DNA of 16,052 nt from CAZTCJ01 sp964612085 (lineage in GTDB: Bacteria > Pseudomonadota > Alphaproteobacteria > JAJFIK01), in contig CAZTCJ010000083.1 in the NCBI GenBank assembly GCA_964612085.1, positions 1 to 16,052 on the forward strand. The letters run 5' to 3'. The first letter of the stretch is position 1, and each line of letters opens with the position of its first letter. Below are positions 1-6,449 of the stretch, piece after piece. The notes beneath the pieces are model-generated. The model saw only the letters and a list, made by a program, of their open reading frames with translations, was not told the origin of the DNA and made no database searches. A program made the translations under genes and the position numbers.

Positions 1-1033
1 CGGCGATCACCATGGCGAGCCGCCCGGTGTCCCAGCCCACCACCGTGCGCCGGGGCGTGCCGAGCGAGGTGTCGGCAACCAGCGCCTGGATCTCCACCAG
101 CACGGGCCTGGTGCCTTCGAGCCCTGCGAACACCGCCGAGCCGCTGGCATCGGCGTCGCGGGCATCGAGAAAAAGGGCGGACGGGTTCGAGACTTCCGCC
201 AGCCCGCCGCCGGTCATCTCGAAAACGCCGATCTCGTCGGTCGCCCCGAAGCGGTTCTTCACCGCACGGAGGATGCGGAATTGATGGCCCCGTTCGCCTT
301 CGAAATAGAGCACCGTGTCGACCATGTGCTCGAGCACCCGGGGACCGGCGATCTGTCCGTCCTTGGTGACATGGCCCACAAGCACGAGGCCCGTCTGATT
401 GCGCTTGGCGAAGCGGACCAGCTCCTGGGCGCAGGCGCGCACCTGGCTCACCGTTCCGGGGGCGGACTCAAGCTGATCGGTCCACATGGTCTGGATGGAG
501 TCCACGATGACGATCGCGGGCGGGTCCTTTTCCAGGGTCGTCACAATATCGCGCAGATTGGTGGCAGCGGCGAGCGACACAGGCGCCTCGCCCAGGCCCA
601 GCCGCGAGGCGCGCAGGCGCACCTGAGCCACCGCTTCCTCGCCCGATATGTAGACGGACGGAACGCCTTTCACGCCGATGCGTGCGGCCAGTTGCAGCAG
701 CAGCGTGGATTTGCCGATCCCCGGATCGCCGCCCACCAGCACCGCCGAGCCTGGCACCAGCCCGCCGCCCAAGGCCCGGTCCAGCTCCTTCAGACCGGAG
801 ACGAGGCGCAGCGGCTCCTCGCCTTCGCCCGCGAGCGATACCAGATCGATGGCTCGGCCCCGGGCCCGGCTGCTCGCCAGACTGCCCTTGGGCGCGCTTT
901 CGCCCGCCGCGGCTTTCAGGCCCGGATCCTCCTCGATGGTGTTCCACGCACCGCAGGCCTCGCAGCGGCCCTGCCATTTGGCATAGACCGTCCCGCAGGA
1001 GCGGCAGACATAAGCGTCGGATGCTTTGGCCAT
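1..1033 (-). CDS. radA: DNA repair protein RadA, 3' end cut off by the window edge
   Basis: RadA (Sms) is a RecA-like ATPase that helps process recombination intermediates and drives branch migration during DNA repair. The 344 readable residues begin with a four-cysteine zinc finger (C10, C13, C24, C27). A RecA-type core follows, with the Walker A loop GGDPGIGKST at about 101-110 and a hydrophobic Walker B strand ending in VDS near 177-179. The RadA-specific KNRFG motif is at 259-263. The family is usually about 455 residues, so roughly the last 110 residues, most of the Lon-like C-terminal domain, lie outside the window. The ATG at 1033-1031 places the zinc finger where RadA proteins normally have it, with a purine-rich GAGAAGG upstream. 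In many alphaproteobacteria radA lies downstream of alr. Here a toxin-antitoxin cluster separates it from mlaF, so it probably needs its own promoter. Identification is essentially certain. Confidence 0.97.
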   Translation of the reverse strand, partial: MAKASDAYVCRSCGTVYAKWQGRCEACGAWNTIEEDPGLKAAAGESAPKGSLASSRARGRAIDLVSLAGEGEEPLRLVSGLKELDRALGGGLVPGSAVLVGGDPGIGKSTLLLQLAARIGVKGVPSVYISGEEAVAQVRLRASRLGLGEAPVSLAAATNLRDIVTTLEKDPPAIVIVDSIQTMWTDQLESAPGTVSQVRACAQELVRFAKRNQTGLVLVGHVTKDGQIAGPRVLEHMVDTVLYFEGERGHQFRILRAVKNRFGATDEIGVFEMTGGGLAEVSNPSALFLDARDADASGSAVFAGLEGTRPVLVEIQALVADTSLGTPRRTVVGWDTGRLAMVIA

Positions 1034-1076
1034 GGGCGCACGCCTTCTCGCTGATTCCTAAGAATATTATCGATGT

Positions 1077-1364
1077 TTAAGGCGCCGGAGGATAGTGCTG
1101 ACGCTCATGCAGGATCGTCAGTATATCAACATCCGTTTCGGACGCGATTTGGTAGACGATGACATAAGCCAGTCCTGGAATAGCGAATTCGCGTGTTCCC
1201 GTGACGCTCCCTTCGCGGCCCAGCAGCGGAAAGCTCTCGAACATCATGACCGCCTGCCTGATGCGCGAGATCACGCGATCGGCTGCAGCGTCGTCGAATT
1301 GCGGTATATAAGTGCGGATGGCGAAGAGATCGTCCCGCGCCTGGGGCGTGAAGTTAACGTTCAA
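1077..1364 (-). CDS. ParE/RelE-family toxin of a type II toxin-antitoxin module
   Basis: This is a predicted small toxin of the ParE/RelE superfamily, which blocks either DNA gyrase (ParE) or translation (RelE); the sequence does not say which. The beginning, VNFTPQARDDLFAIRTYI, matches the usual ParE start (strand, then a helix with acidic and basic residues). The end has the family's strand pair and an ILHERQHYP motif. I prefer the TTG at 1364-1362, giving 95 residues starting at NVNFTPQ, because the domain begins right there. An in-frame ATG at 1388 adds eight residues that fit nothing in the family, and I see no ribosome site before it. With the TTG start the gene overlaps the end of its antitoxin by 11 bases, which suggests translational coupling. 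The gene is convergent with nothing and ends about 43 bases before radA. Family is secure; target and exact start are not. Confidence 0.85.
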   Translation of the reverse strand: MNVNFTPQARDDLFAIRTYIPQFDDAAADRVISRIRQAVMMFESFPLLGREGSVTGTREFAIPGLAYVIVYQIASETDVDILTILHERQHYPPAP

Positions 1365-1539
1365 GATCCAGATCGTCCCAGACGGCATGGGCTGGAATTA
1401 AAGCCGCGCGATTTTTAGCTTGCTCAAGCCCTTTGCGGATCTTTGCTTCTTTGGCGGCCAGATAATCCGGATCGGCGCTCGGCGCGCCCGTGGGCCGCAA
1501 GTGGTCGTCTAAACGCTGCTTTTCCTTGGTCGTGCTCAT
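1354..1539 (-). CDS. Small antitoxin partner of the ParE/RelE toxin
   Basis: This 61-residue protein directly precedes the ParE/RelE-like toxin and overlaps it by 11 bases, the usual antitoxin-first arrangement. It is charged, starts MSTTKEKQRLDDHL, has a helical middle (AAKEAKIRKGLEQAKN) and ends VWDDLDLER. The helix plus tail looks like the toxin-wrapping part of short RelB/ParD-type antitoxins, but I cannot assign it to a named DNA-binding fold. The ATG at 1539 is the natural start. The same frame stays open to 1884, but that stretch is antisense to fitA and makes no sense as protein. No ribosome site is visible before the ATG. An extended -10 sequence lies so close that the message may be leaderless. 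Role is inferred mainly from position and size. Confidence 0.75.
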   Translation of the reverse strand: MSTTKEKQRLDDHLRPTGAPSADPDYLAAKEAKIRKGLEQAKNRAALIPAHAVWDDLDLER

Positions 1540-1545
1540 ATCAAT

Positions 1546-1554
1546 AGAATACCA
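1546..1554 (-). promoter_or_regulatory. Possible extended -10 promoter for the ParE-type module
   Basis: On the minus strand the bases read TGGTATTCT, which fits an extended -10 element (TG, one base, then TATTCT, 4 of 6 against TATAAT). No convincing -35 is present. Transcription would start about at the antitoxin ATG (1539), giving a leaderless or nearly leaderless message, consistent with the lack of a ribosome site there. Weak evidence. Confidence 0.3.
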
Positions 1555-1610
1555 GACAATGCCTGCTGAAATCCATCTCAGGCTCTGTACCCAGAAACAC
1601 GGCTTTGAGA

Positions 1611-1647
1611 TTGACTGCAATGCATGCATTGCATATATTGCAGTCAA
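1611..1647 (+). promoter_or_regulatory. Promoter and palindromic operator of the fitAB-like module
   Basis: A -35 box TTGACT (1611-1616) and a -10 box TATATT (1634-1639) are separated by exactly 17 bases, a near-consensus housekeeping promoter reading into fitA. The same bases form two nested palindromes. The arms TTGACTGCAA (1611-1620) and TTGCAGTCAA (1638-1647) are a perfect 10-base inverted repeat. An 18-base perfect palindrome TGCAATGCATGCATTGCA fills 1616-1633. Type II antitoxins of the FitA class repress their own operon by binding inverted repeats at the promoter, so this is very likely the autoregulatory operator. Binding here could also affect the divergent ParE-type module, about 70 bases away. 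Confidence 0.75.
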
Positions 1648-1661
1648 GTATGGAGGTGTGG

Positions 1662-1904
1662 ATGGCGACCGTGACGATCCGGGATGTGCCTGACGATGTG
1701 CGGGACCGCTTGCGCGTCCGCGCCGCGCAGAATGGCCGGTCCATGCAGGAGGAGATGCGCCTGATCTTGAAACGGGCCGTGACGGGCATGACGGGGCCGG
1801 AATTGTTGCGTCTGACTCAGGAGCGTTTCGGGCGGGAGCATGGCGTCGAGCTTGAGCTGCCGTCCCGCAAGAAAGACCGCTCACCGCCGGATTTTTCCGA
1901 GTGA
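1662..1904 (+). CDS. fitA: FitA-like ribbon-helix-helix antitoxin (VapB class)
   Basis: This is an 80-residue antitoxin expected to neutralise the following PIN-domain toxin and to repress the operon by binding the palindrome just upstream. The N-terminus MATVTIRDVPDDVRDRLRVR, followed by AAQNGRSMQEEMRLIL, is a textbook FitA-like ribbon-helix-helix: a short strand, then two helices. The remaining residues, charged and ending RSPPDFSE, should be the toxin-binding tail. I chose the ATG at 1662 because GGAGG (1652-1656) sits five bases before it. An in-frame ATG at 1650 would overlap that ribosome site, and the frame upstream runs through the operator. The predicted transcript start near 1646 leaves a leader of only about 16 bases. 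The stop overlaps the toxin start (GTGA), so the two are translationally coupled. Confidence 0.92.
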   Translation: MATVTIRDVPDDVRDRLRVRAAQNGRSMQEEMRLILKRAVTGMTGPELLRLTQERFGREHGVELELPSRKKDRSPPDFSE

Positions 1905-2323
1905 TTATTCTTGATACGAATGTTTTATCGGAACTGATCCGGCCGGAACCGGCTCAGGCCGTTACACAATGGCTTAAAGGCAAAACAGAGGACCCTCTCA
2001 CCACAACGGCGATTACGGTGGGGGAGGTGTTGTATGGTCTATGCCTTCTGCCGAAAGGCCGGCGCCGAAGCGATCTGGAATTGCGCTTTCACGATATCAT
2101 CGACCCGGAAATCGGGTTGCCTGTCTTATCCTTCGATGAGACGGCGGCGCGCTCTTATGGCGATATCGCCGCATTTCGAAAGAAAGCCGGTCTCCCAGTG
2201 CACCCAAGCGACATCATGATCGCCGCGATTGCACACAGTCAGAATGCGGCGGTCGCGACACGCAATGTAAAAGATTTCAAGGAAACAGGGGTGGTATTGA
2301 TCAATCCGTGGGACCGGAGCTAA
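1901..2323 (+). CDS. fitB: FitB/VapC-like PIN-domain toxin ribonuclease
   Basis: This 140-residue PIN-domain protein is expected to be a magnesium-dependent ribonuclease held inactive by FitA. PIN acidic residues are visible at D5 (MIILDTNVLSEL), E42 (ITVGEVLYG) and D104 (HPSDIMIAA), with the C-terminal TRNVKDF motif at 120-126 carrying the fourth position. The ending VVLINPW is characteristic of FitB/VapC proteins. It starts with GTG at 1901, sharing four bases with the antitoxin stop. All catalytic residues appear intact, so the toxin should be active. It converges on mlaF with only six bases between the stops. FitB-like and VapC are names for the same broad family; the RNA target cannot be read from sequence. 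Confidence 0.93.
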   Translation: MIILDTNVLSELIRPEPAQAVTQWLKGKTEDPLTTTAITVGEVLYGLCLLPKGRRRSDLELRFHDIIDPEIGLPVLSFDETAARSYGDIAAFRKKAGLPVHPSDIMIAAIAHSQNAAVATRNVKDFKETGVVLINPWDRS

Positions 2324-2329
2324 CCGGTC
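2312..2329. terminator. Short hairpin between convergent fitB and mlaF
   Basis: GACCGG (2312-2317) and CCGGTC (2324-2329) form a perfect six-base stem with a six-base loop AGCTAA that contains the fitB stop codon. It lies exactly at the meeting point of the two convergent genes and could slow transcription from either side. There is no run of T on either strand, so it is not a standard intrinsic terminator. Confidence 0.3.
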
Positions 2330-3136
2330 TCAAGGCTTCAGCAGATCCATCTGGATCGGGCCTTCGGCGCGGCCGTGGATGAACTGGTCCACGTGGTCGT
2401 TGCCGGAGTCGTCGATACTGTCGGCGGGCCCGCGCCAGATGATGCGGCCCTTGTAAATCATGGCGATATCGTCGGCGATCTTCCGTGCACTGGCCATGTC
2501 ATGGGTGATGGAGAGCGTCGTGGCCCCCAGATCCTTCACCCGGTCGATGATCAGCTCATTGATCACATCGGCCATGATCGGGTCGAGGCCCGTGGTCGGC
2601 TCGTCGAAGAAAATGATCTCGGGCTCCGCCGCGATGGCGCGGGCCAGGCCGACGCGCTTCTGCATGCCGCCGGACAATTCCGCCGGCATCAGATCGGCCA
2701 CTTCCGCGCCCAGACCGACCTTGGCCAGGGTCTCGACGGCAATCTCCTTGGCGTCCTTGGCGTTGAGCTTGCGCTCGCGCCCGCGCCCCTGCATCAGACC
2801 GAAGGAGACGTTCTGCCAGACCTTCAAGGAGTCAAAAAGTGCCGCGCCCTGGAACAGCATGCCGAATTTGCCCATGAGCACATCGCGCTCGGTCTCGCTC
2901 ATGGCGGTGACGTCCTCGCCATCCACCTTGATCGAGCCGCCATCGGGTTTCAGAAGACCCAGAATGCATTTCAGCATGACCGACTTGCCGGTGCCCGAGC
3001 CGCCGATCACCACCAAGGAACGGCCGGGATCGACGCTCAGGCTCAGGCCTTTCAGGACTTCCTTGGGCCCGAAGCGCTTATAGACATGAGCAAGCTCGAT
3101 CTTCGGCGTGATGTCTGGGGTGTCTTGGGCAGGCAT
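2330..3136 (-). CDS. mlaF: ABC transporter ATP-binding protein MlaF (phospholipid transport)
   Basis: MlaF is the ATPase of the MlaFEDB-type inner-membrane complex that moves phospholipids between inner and outer membrane and supports outer-membrane asymmetry. The 268-residue protein has all nucleotide-binding motifs: Walker A GGSGTGKS at 45-52, signature LSGGMQKR at 154-161, Walker B IIFFDEPTTGLDP at 174-186 with catalytic E179, and the switch histidine H212. The signature and the phrase GMLFQGAALFDSL are typical of the MlaF/Ttg2A branch rather than of importers. It follows mlaE by 82 bases on the same strand and is surely co-transcribed. No mlaD-type substrate-binding gene follows, because the next genes are the toxin-antitoxin modules, so any MCE partner must be encoded elsewhere. 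The N-terminal 12 residues before the domain are variable. Confidence 0.95.
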   Translation of the reverse strand: MPAQDTPDITPKIELAHVYKRFGPKEVLKGLSLSVDPGRSLVVIGGSGTGKSVMLKCILGLLKPDGGSIKVDGEDVTAMSETERDVLMGKFGMLFQGAALFDSLKVWQNVSFGLMQGRGRERKLNAKDAKEIAVETLAKVGLGAEVADLMPAELSGGMQKRVGLARAIAAEPEIIFFDEPTTGLDPIMADVINELIIDRVKDLGATTLSITHDMASARKIADDIAMIYKGRIIWRGPADSIDDSGNDHVDQFIHGRAEGPIQMDLLKP

Positions 3137-3218
3137 GCGTCTACGTCTCTTTTACATCGTCGCGCGGCCGGACGGAAAACCGGTTACCGTTCGCCTTCGG
3201 CTCACTCCTGACCGCGCT

Positions 3219-4022
3219 CTAGCTGAACAGAAGCGAGGTGAGCAGATAGTTGGCGCCGAGAATAAGGATCGAGGCATTGACCACCGCGAAAGTGGTAGCC
3301 GAGCCGACCCCTTGGGCGCCGCCCTTACTGTAATAGCCGTGATAGCAGCCCATCAACGCGATAATGAAGCCGAAGACGGCGGCCTTCCACAGGCCTGAGG
3401 TCACGTCTCCGGTCTCCAGGAAATCGATGGTGTTTTTCAAGTAAGGTCCGGACGAGAAATCAAGCGCCTGGGTCGAGACGATCCAGCCGCCCATGACGCC
3501 GATCACATCGGCGATCAGCACCAGGATGGGCAGCGAGATCACCGCCGCGATGATGCGCGGCGCCACCAGATACTGGAACGGGTTAGTGGAGAGCGTGCGA
3601 AGCGCGTCGATCTGTTCGGTGACGCGCATGGTACCCATCTCGGCGGCGATGGCCGAACTGACCCGACCCGCCACCATCAGGCCCGCGAGCACCGGCCCCA
3701 ATTCCCGCGTGATGCCGAGCACCACGATGGTCGGCACGATGCTTTCCGCGTTGAAGCGCGAGCCGCCGATATAAATCTGCAAGGCCAGCACCGCGCCGGT
3801 GAAAAAGGCGGTCATGCCCACCACCGGCAAGGAGAAATAGCCGATACGGAGCATCTGCTGGAGGATGATCGTCAGGAAGATCGGCGGCCGGAAACAGGCG
3901 CTCACCGCACTGATGGTAAAGCGGGTCAGTTGCCCCACCTGTTCTAGAAAGACGAGCGTTATCCGGCCGACGACCGCAAGCGCATTCCAACTCTGTTCGT
4001 TTGTCTGCCCACTCGCCAGCAT
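3219..4022 (-). CDS. mlaE: ABC transporter permease MlaE (phospholipid transport)
   Basis: MlaE is the membrane-embedded permease that pairs with MlaF and an MCE protein to handle phospholipids. With the ATG at 4022 the protein is 267 residues, the usual family size. It starts with an amphipathic interfacial helix, followed by several hydrophobic segments (about 67-85, 95-125, 157-182, 213-230 and 245-265). The conserved family stretch RELGPVLAGLMVAGR at 106-120, continuing to EMGTMRVTEQIDAL, and the C-terminal YHGYYSKGGAQGVGS (227-241) are intact. The frame continues upstream to an ATG at 4103, but those 27 residues overlap the end of alr and are not family-like, while GAGAGAGGGG lies just upstream of 4022. 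It is downstream of alr in the same operon. Confidence 0.95.
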   Translation of the reverse strand: MLASGQTNEQSWNALAVVGRITLVFLEQVGQLTRFTISAVSACFRPPIFLTIILQQMLRIGYFSLPVVGMTAFFTGAVLALQIYIGGSRFNAESIVPTIVVLGITRELGPVLAGLMVAGRVSSAIAAEMGTMRVTEQIDALRTLSTNPFQYLVAPRIIAAVISLPILVLIADVIGVMGGWIVSTQALDFSSGPYLKNTIDFLETGDVTSGLWKAAVFGFIIALMGCYHGYYSKGGAQGVGSATTFAVVNASILILGANYLLTSLLFS

Positions 4023-4068
4023 CAGCCGTGCCCCTCTCTCGAAGGCCCTTCGTTCAAAACGGGCGCCC

Positions 4069-5274
4069 TTATGCGTCCCGTACACCGATATAATGCCGGG
4101 CATAGCGGCGCCCGAGCGCTGTCAGCATTTCATAGCCGATCGTGCCGGCACTCTGGGCGACCTCTTCCAAATGGAGAGAGCCGCCGATGAGATCAAGGAA
4201 GCTTCCGGGGGCGACCAGACCCTCCGGTGCATCCGTCACGTCGACCGTTACCAGATCCATCGAGACCCGTCCGATAACGGGCAAACGCACCCCTCCGGCG
4301 GCAACCGCGCCGCGATTGCCGATCGCCCGCAAAAACCCGTCCGCGTAACCCGCCGAAAGCGTGGCGATCCGCCGGGGCGTCTCCGCGACATAAGTCGCTC
4401 CGTAGCCCACGGACTCGCCCTTGTCAATTCGGCGCACCTGGAGAACACGCGCTTGTAAGCGGACCGCTTCTTCCACCGGATTGGGCTGGTCGCGGAACGG
4501 ATTGCCGCCGTAAAGGGCGATGCCGGGGCGCACCATGTCGAAGTGATAATCGCGTCCCAAGAAGGTGCCGCCCGAGTTTGCCAGACTTGCGGGTACGCCA
4601 TCCATCTGCCCAAGGACATCCCGGAAGCGGCTGAGCTGGCGGACATTCTGCGCCATCTCCGGATCGTCGGCGCAGGCCAGATGGCTCATGACGCCCGCCA
4701 CGGTCAGACCGTTCCAGGGACGCTTGGCGACAAACGCGGCCCAGTCGTCCCGGTCGAGCCCAAGCCGGTTCATGCCCGTGTCAACATGGATCCAGGCCGG
4801 CAGATCCCGGCCGCGCCCGGCGCCAAAGGCGGCCCAGCGGCCGATCTCTTCCAGTGTGTTGAGAACAGGCAGCAGCCGGTTGTCGGCAAAGATCGCTTCG
4901 GTTCCGGGCGGCAGACCGTTCAGGACAGCGATGTCCGCACGGTCGAGCTGTGCGCCGCCATCACGCCGCAACTCCAGGGCTTCCTGGAGATGGCCCACAT
5001 AGAAGAAATCGCATCCCTCCGCAGCGAGCCGCCGGGCGATGGGCAGGGCGCCCAACCCGTAACCGTCGGCCTTCACCACGGCGGAGACGCGCGCGCCGGT
5101 CGCGGTCTCGCGGAGCGTGCGGTAGTTGCGGGCAACGGCATCCAGATCGATGAGGAGCCGTCCCCCCGTCGCGTCTTCTTGCGCACCGGTGCCTTGCGCG
5201 CCGGCCGTTTCAGCGTCGCGCAGCGGCGTGGCCGGGATGGCGGATGTCGTCCGAATCGAGGCTGGTCCGTTCAT
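4069..5274 (-). CDS. alr: Alanine racemase
   Basis: Alr is a PLP enzyme in the cytoplasm that interconverts L- and D-alanine, supplying D-alanine for peptidoglycan. In the 401-residue protein the PLP lysine is K68 in VVKADGYGLG, and the catalytic tyrosine from the other subunit is Y291 in SVGYGATY. Other family landmarks are HVDTGMNRLG (163-172), SHLACAD (197-203), ANSGGTF (232-238) and MVRPGIALYGGNPF (247-260). About 35 residues before LLIDLDAVARNYR (rich in Ala, Thr and Gly) exceed the family's usual start. No internal start codon close to the domain is obvious, so I keep the ATG at 5274. It lies between the FkbM-like gene and mlaE on the same strand, 46 bases ahead of mlaE. The role is certain; the exact N-terminus is less so. 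Confidence 0.97.
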   Translation of the reverse strand: MNGPASIRTTSAIPATPLRDAETAGAQGTGAQEDATGGRLLIDLDAVARNYRTLRETATGARVSAVVKADGYGLGALPIARRLAAEGCDFFYVGHLQEALELRRDGGAQLDRADIAVLNGLPPGTEAIFADNRLLPVLNTLEEIGRWAAFGAGRGRDLPAWIHVDTGMNRLGLDRDDWAAFVAKRPWNGLTVAGVMSHLACADDPEMAQNVRQLSRFRDVLGQMDGVPASLANSGGTFLGRDYHFDMVRPGIALYGGNPFRDQPNPVEEAVRLQARVLQVRRIDKGESVGYGATYVAETPRRIATLSAGYADGFLRAIGNRGAVAAGGVRLPVIGRVSMDLVTVDVTDAPEGLVAPGSFLDLIGGSLHLEEVAQSAGTIGYEMLTALGRRYARHYIGVRDA

Positions 5275-5355
5275 GAAACCGTCTTATCACGATCCTTGAA
5301 AGACAGCATGAAAGACCGGATTGACGGCCGTATCGTGACCGGCGGGCCGTGGCAC

Positions 5356-6330
5356 TCAGTGAATGCGCGGCACCACCGGCGGGCGGCCCAGAACGCCCGT
5401 GCGCACCTTGTCCACCACCCGGTTCAGCATGGGGTCTTGATCCCAGCGCTTGGCGCCGCTGGTCTCGATCACCGTGCGCGAGACCAGGGTCGCCAGATCC
5501 GCGTGATCGCCGCCGCGCGCCGCCGCCTTGTCGAGCAGGGCCAGCGCCATGGCCCGGAAGCCCCAGACATCGGCGATCAAAGCCGCCTTGATCAGGCGGG
5601 GCGCGGGCTGGCTTTCGGCGAAGGCATCCAGGTCCCGGAAATACAGAAGATCCATGCCGATCAGTTCGCCCCGGTCGGCCTGCAGGCGTTCATCGTCCCG
5701 GCGCCACAAGGCGACCCGCTCCAGATCGCCGAGCCGGAAGCCGAGCCCGTGCATCTCGGCCATGATTTCGAAACTCAGACCCTGGCCGGCATGGACTTCC
5801 GCCGTCCAGGTCTCCAGGGTGCAGCCGAAGCAGGCCTCGCGCAGCACCGTCCGGGCACCGCGTATGATCTGAAGCTCCGCGCCCTGGGTGTCGATCTTGA
5901 TGAAATCCGGCTGGGTGGCTTCATCCAGGAGGGCATCGAGAGGCTTGGCGGCGACCTCGACCGTCTTCACGGTCTGGCGCGGCTGCCAGTGCTTGGGCTG
6001 ATAGTCCCGCAGAAGCGTGAAATTGGGAGGATGTACGCTCGACGTGCTTGCCCGTTCCGCGATGTGAACCGGAATGGTGCGGTCGTCTTCCCACAGAGCA
6101 TAGGGCAGGTAGCGGGCGTTGGCCTCGCAGGTCCGGTTGAGGCGGTCGCATTCCTCCGGGTCCGGTTCAAAGCCGATAATGGTGATCGCTTTCGGAAAGC
6201 GCTCGGCGAAACTGCCCCAGGGCTCGACCAGACGGCCGCGCGCGCCCACATCGACGACCACGAGGGGCATTTCTTCCAAGGCGTGGCCGATTTCGGGCCG
6301 GAACAAGGCCGCTCGCTCGACAAAAGACAT
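5356..6330 (-). CDS. FkbM-family methyltransferase-like protein
   Basis: This 324-residue protein resembles the FkbM family of SAM-dependent methyltransferases, which often O-methylate sugars in glycans or natural products. The evidence is the SAM-binding glycine motif VVDVGARG (25-32), the acidic strand end GFEPDPEEC (53-61), and the diagnostic FkbM motif LDALL followed by DFIKIDTQGAEL (142-153). After about residue 240 there is an 80-residue extension with no motif I recognise. I chose the ATG at 6330, which has GGAG ten bases upstream; a TTG at 6363 would add 11 unconvincing residues. It sits between dnaB (119 bases upstream) and alr (81 bases downstream), where I would not expect it in a core operon. 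Substrate unknown; a glycan or lipid-linked sugar is a guess from the family. Confidence 0.85.
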   Translation of the reverse strand: MSFVERAALFRPEIGHALEEMPLVVVDVGARGRLVEPWGSFAERFPKAITIIGFEPDPEECDRLNRTCEANARYLPYALWEDDRTIPVHIAERASTSSVHPPNFTLLRDYQPKHWQPRQTVKTVEVAAKPLDALLDEATQPDFIKIDTQGAELQIIRGARTVLREACFGCTLETWTAEVHAGQGLSFEIMAEMHGLGFRLGDLERVALWRRDDERLQADRGELIGMDLLYFRDLDAFAESQPAPRLIKAALIADVWGFRAMALALLDKAAARGGDHADLATLVSRTVIETSGAKRWDQDPMLNRVVDKVRTGVLGRPPVVPRIH

Positions 6331-6449
6331 GATCGCGATTTCTCCAGACAGGCGCAGCCCCAAACCATCCTTGGCGCAAACTATAGCGCCTGGCGGCGGG
6401 CTGCGGGAAGACTTGCCTCAAGAACGGCCTGGAAAGGGTTGATAAGCGT

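Noticed and set aside
1390..1884. Extension of the ParE-type antitoxin frame to a start at 1884
   Set aside because: The extra 115 residues are antisense to the well-supported fitA gene and its operator; the ATG at 1539 fits an antitoxin of normal size.
5297..5316. Direct repeat TGAAAGAC twice, twelve bases apart, upstream of alr
   Set aside because: Only two eight-base copies and no associated promoter elements; chance cannot be excluded.
6369..6390. GGCGC/GCGCC hairpin between dnaB and the FkbM-like gene as a terminator
   Set aside because: The stem is only five pairs and has no T-run after it. The bases TATAGT in its loop look like a -10 box, but no fitting -35 is present.
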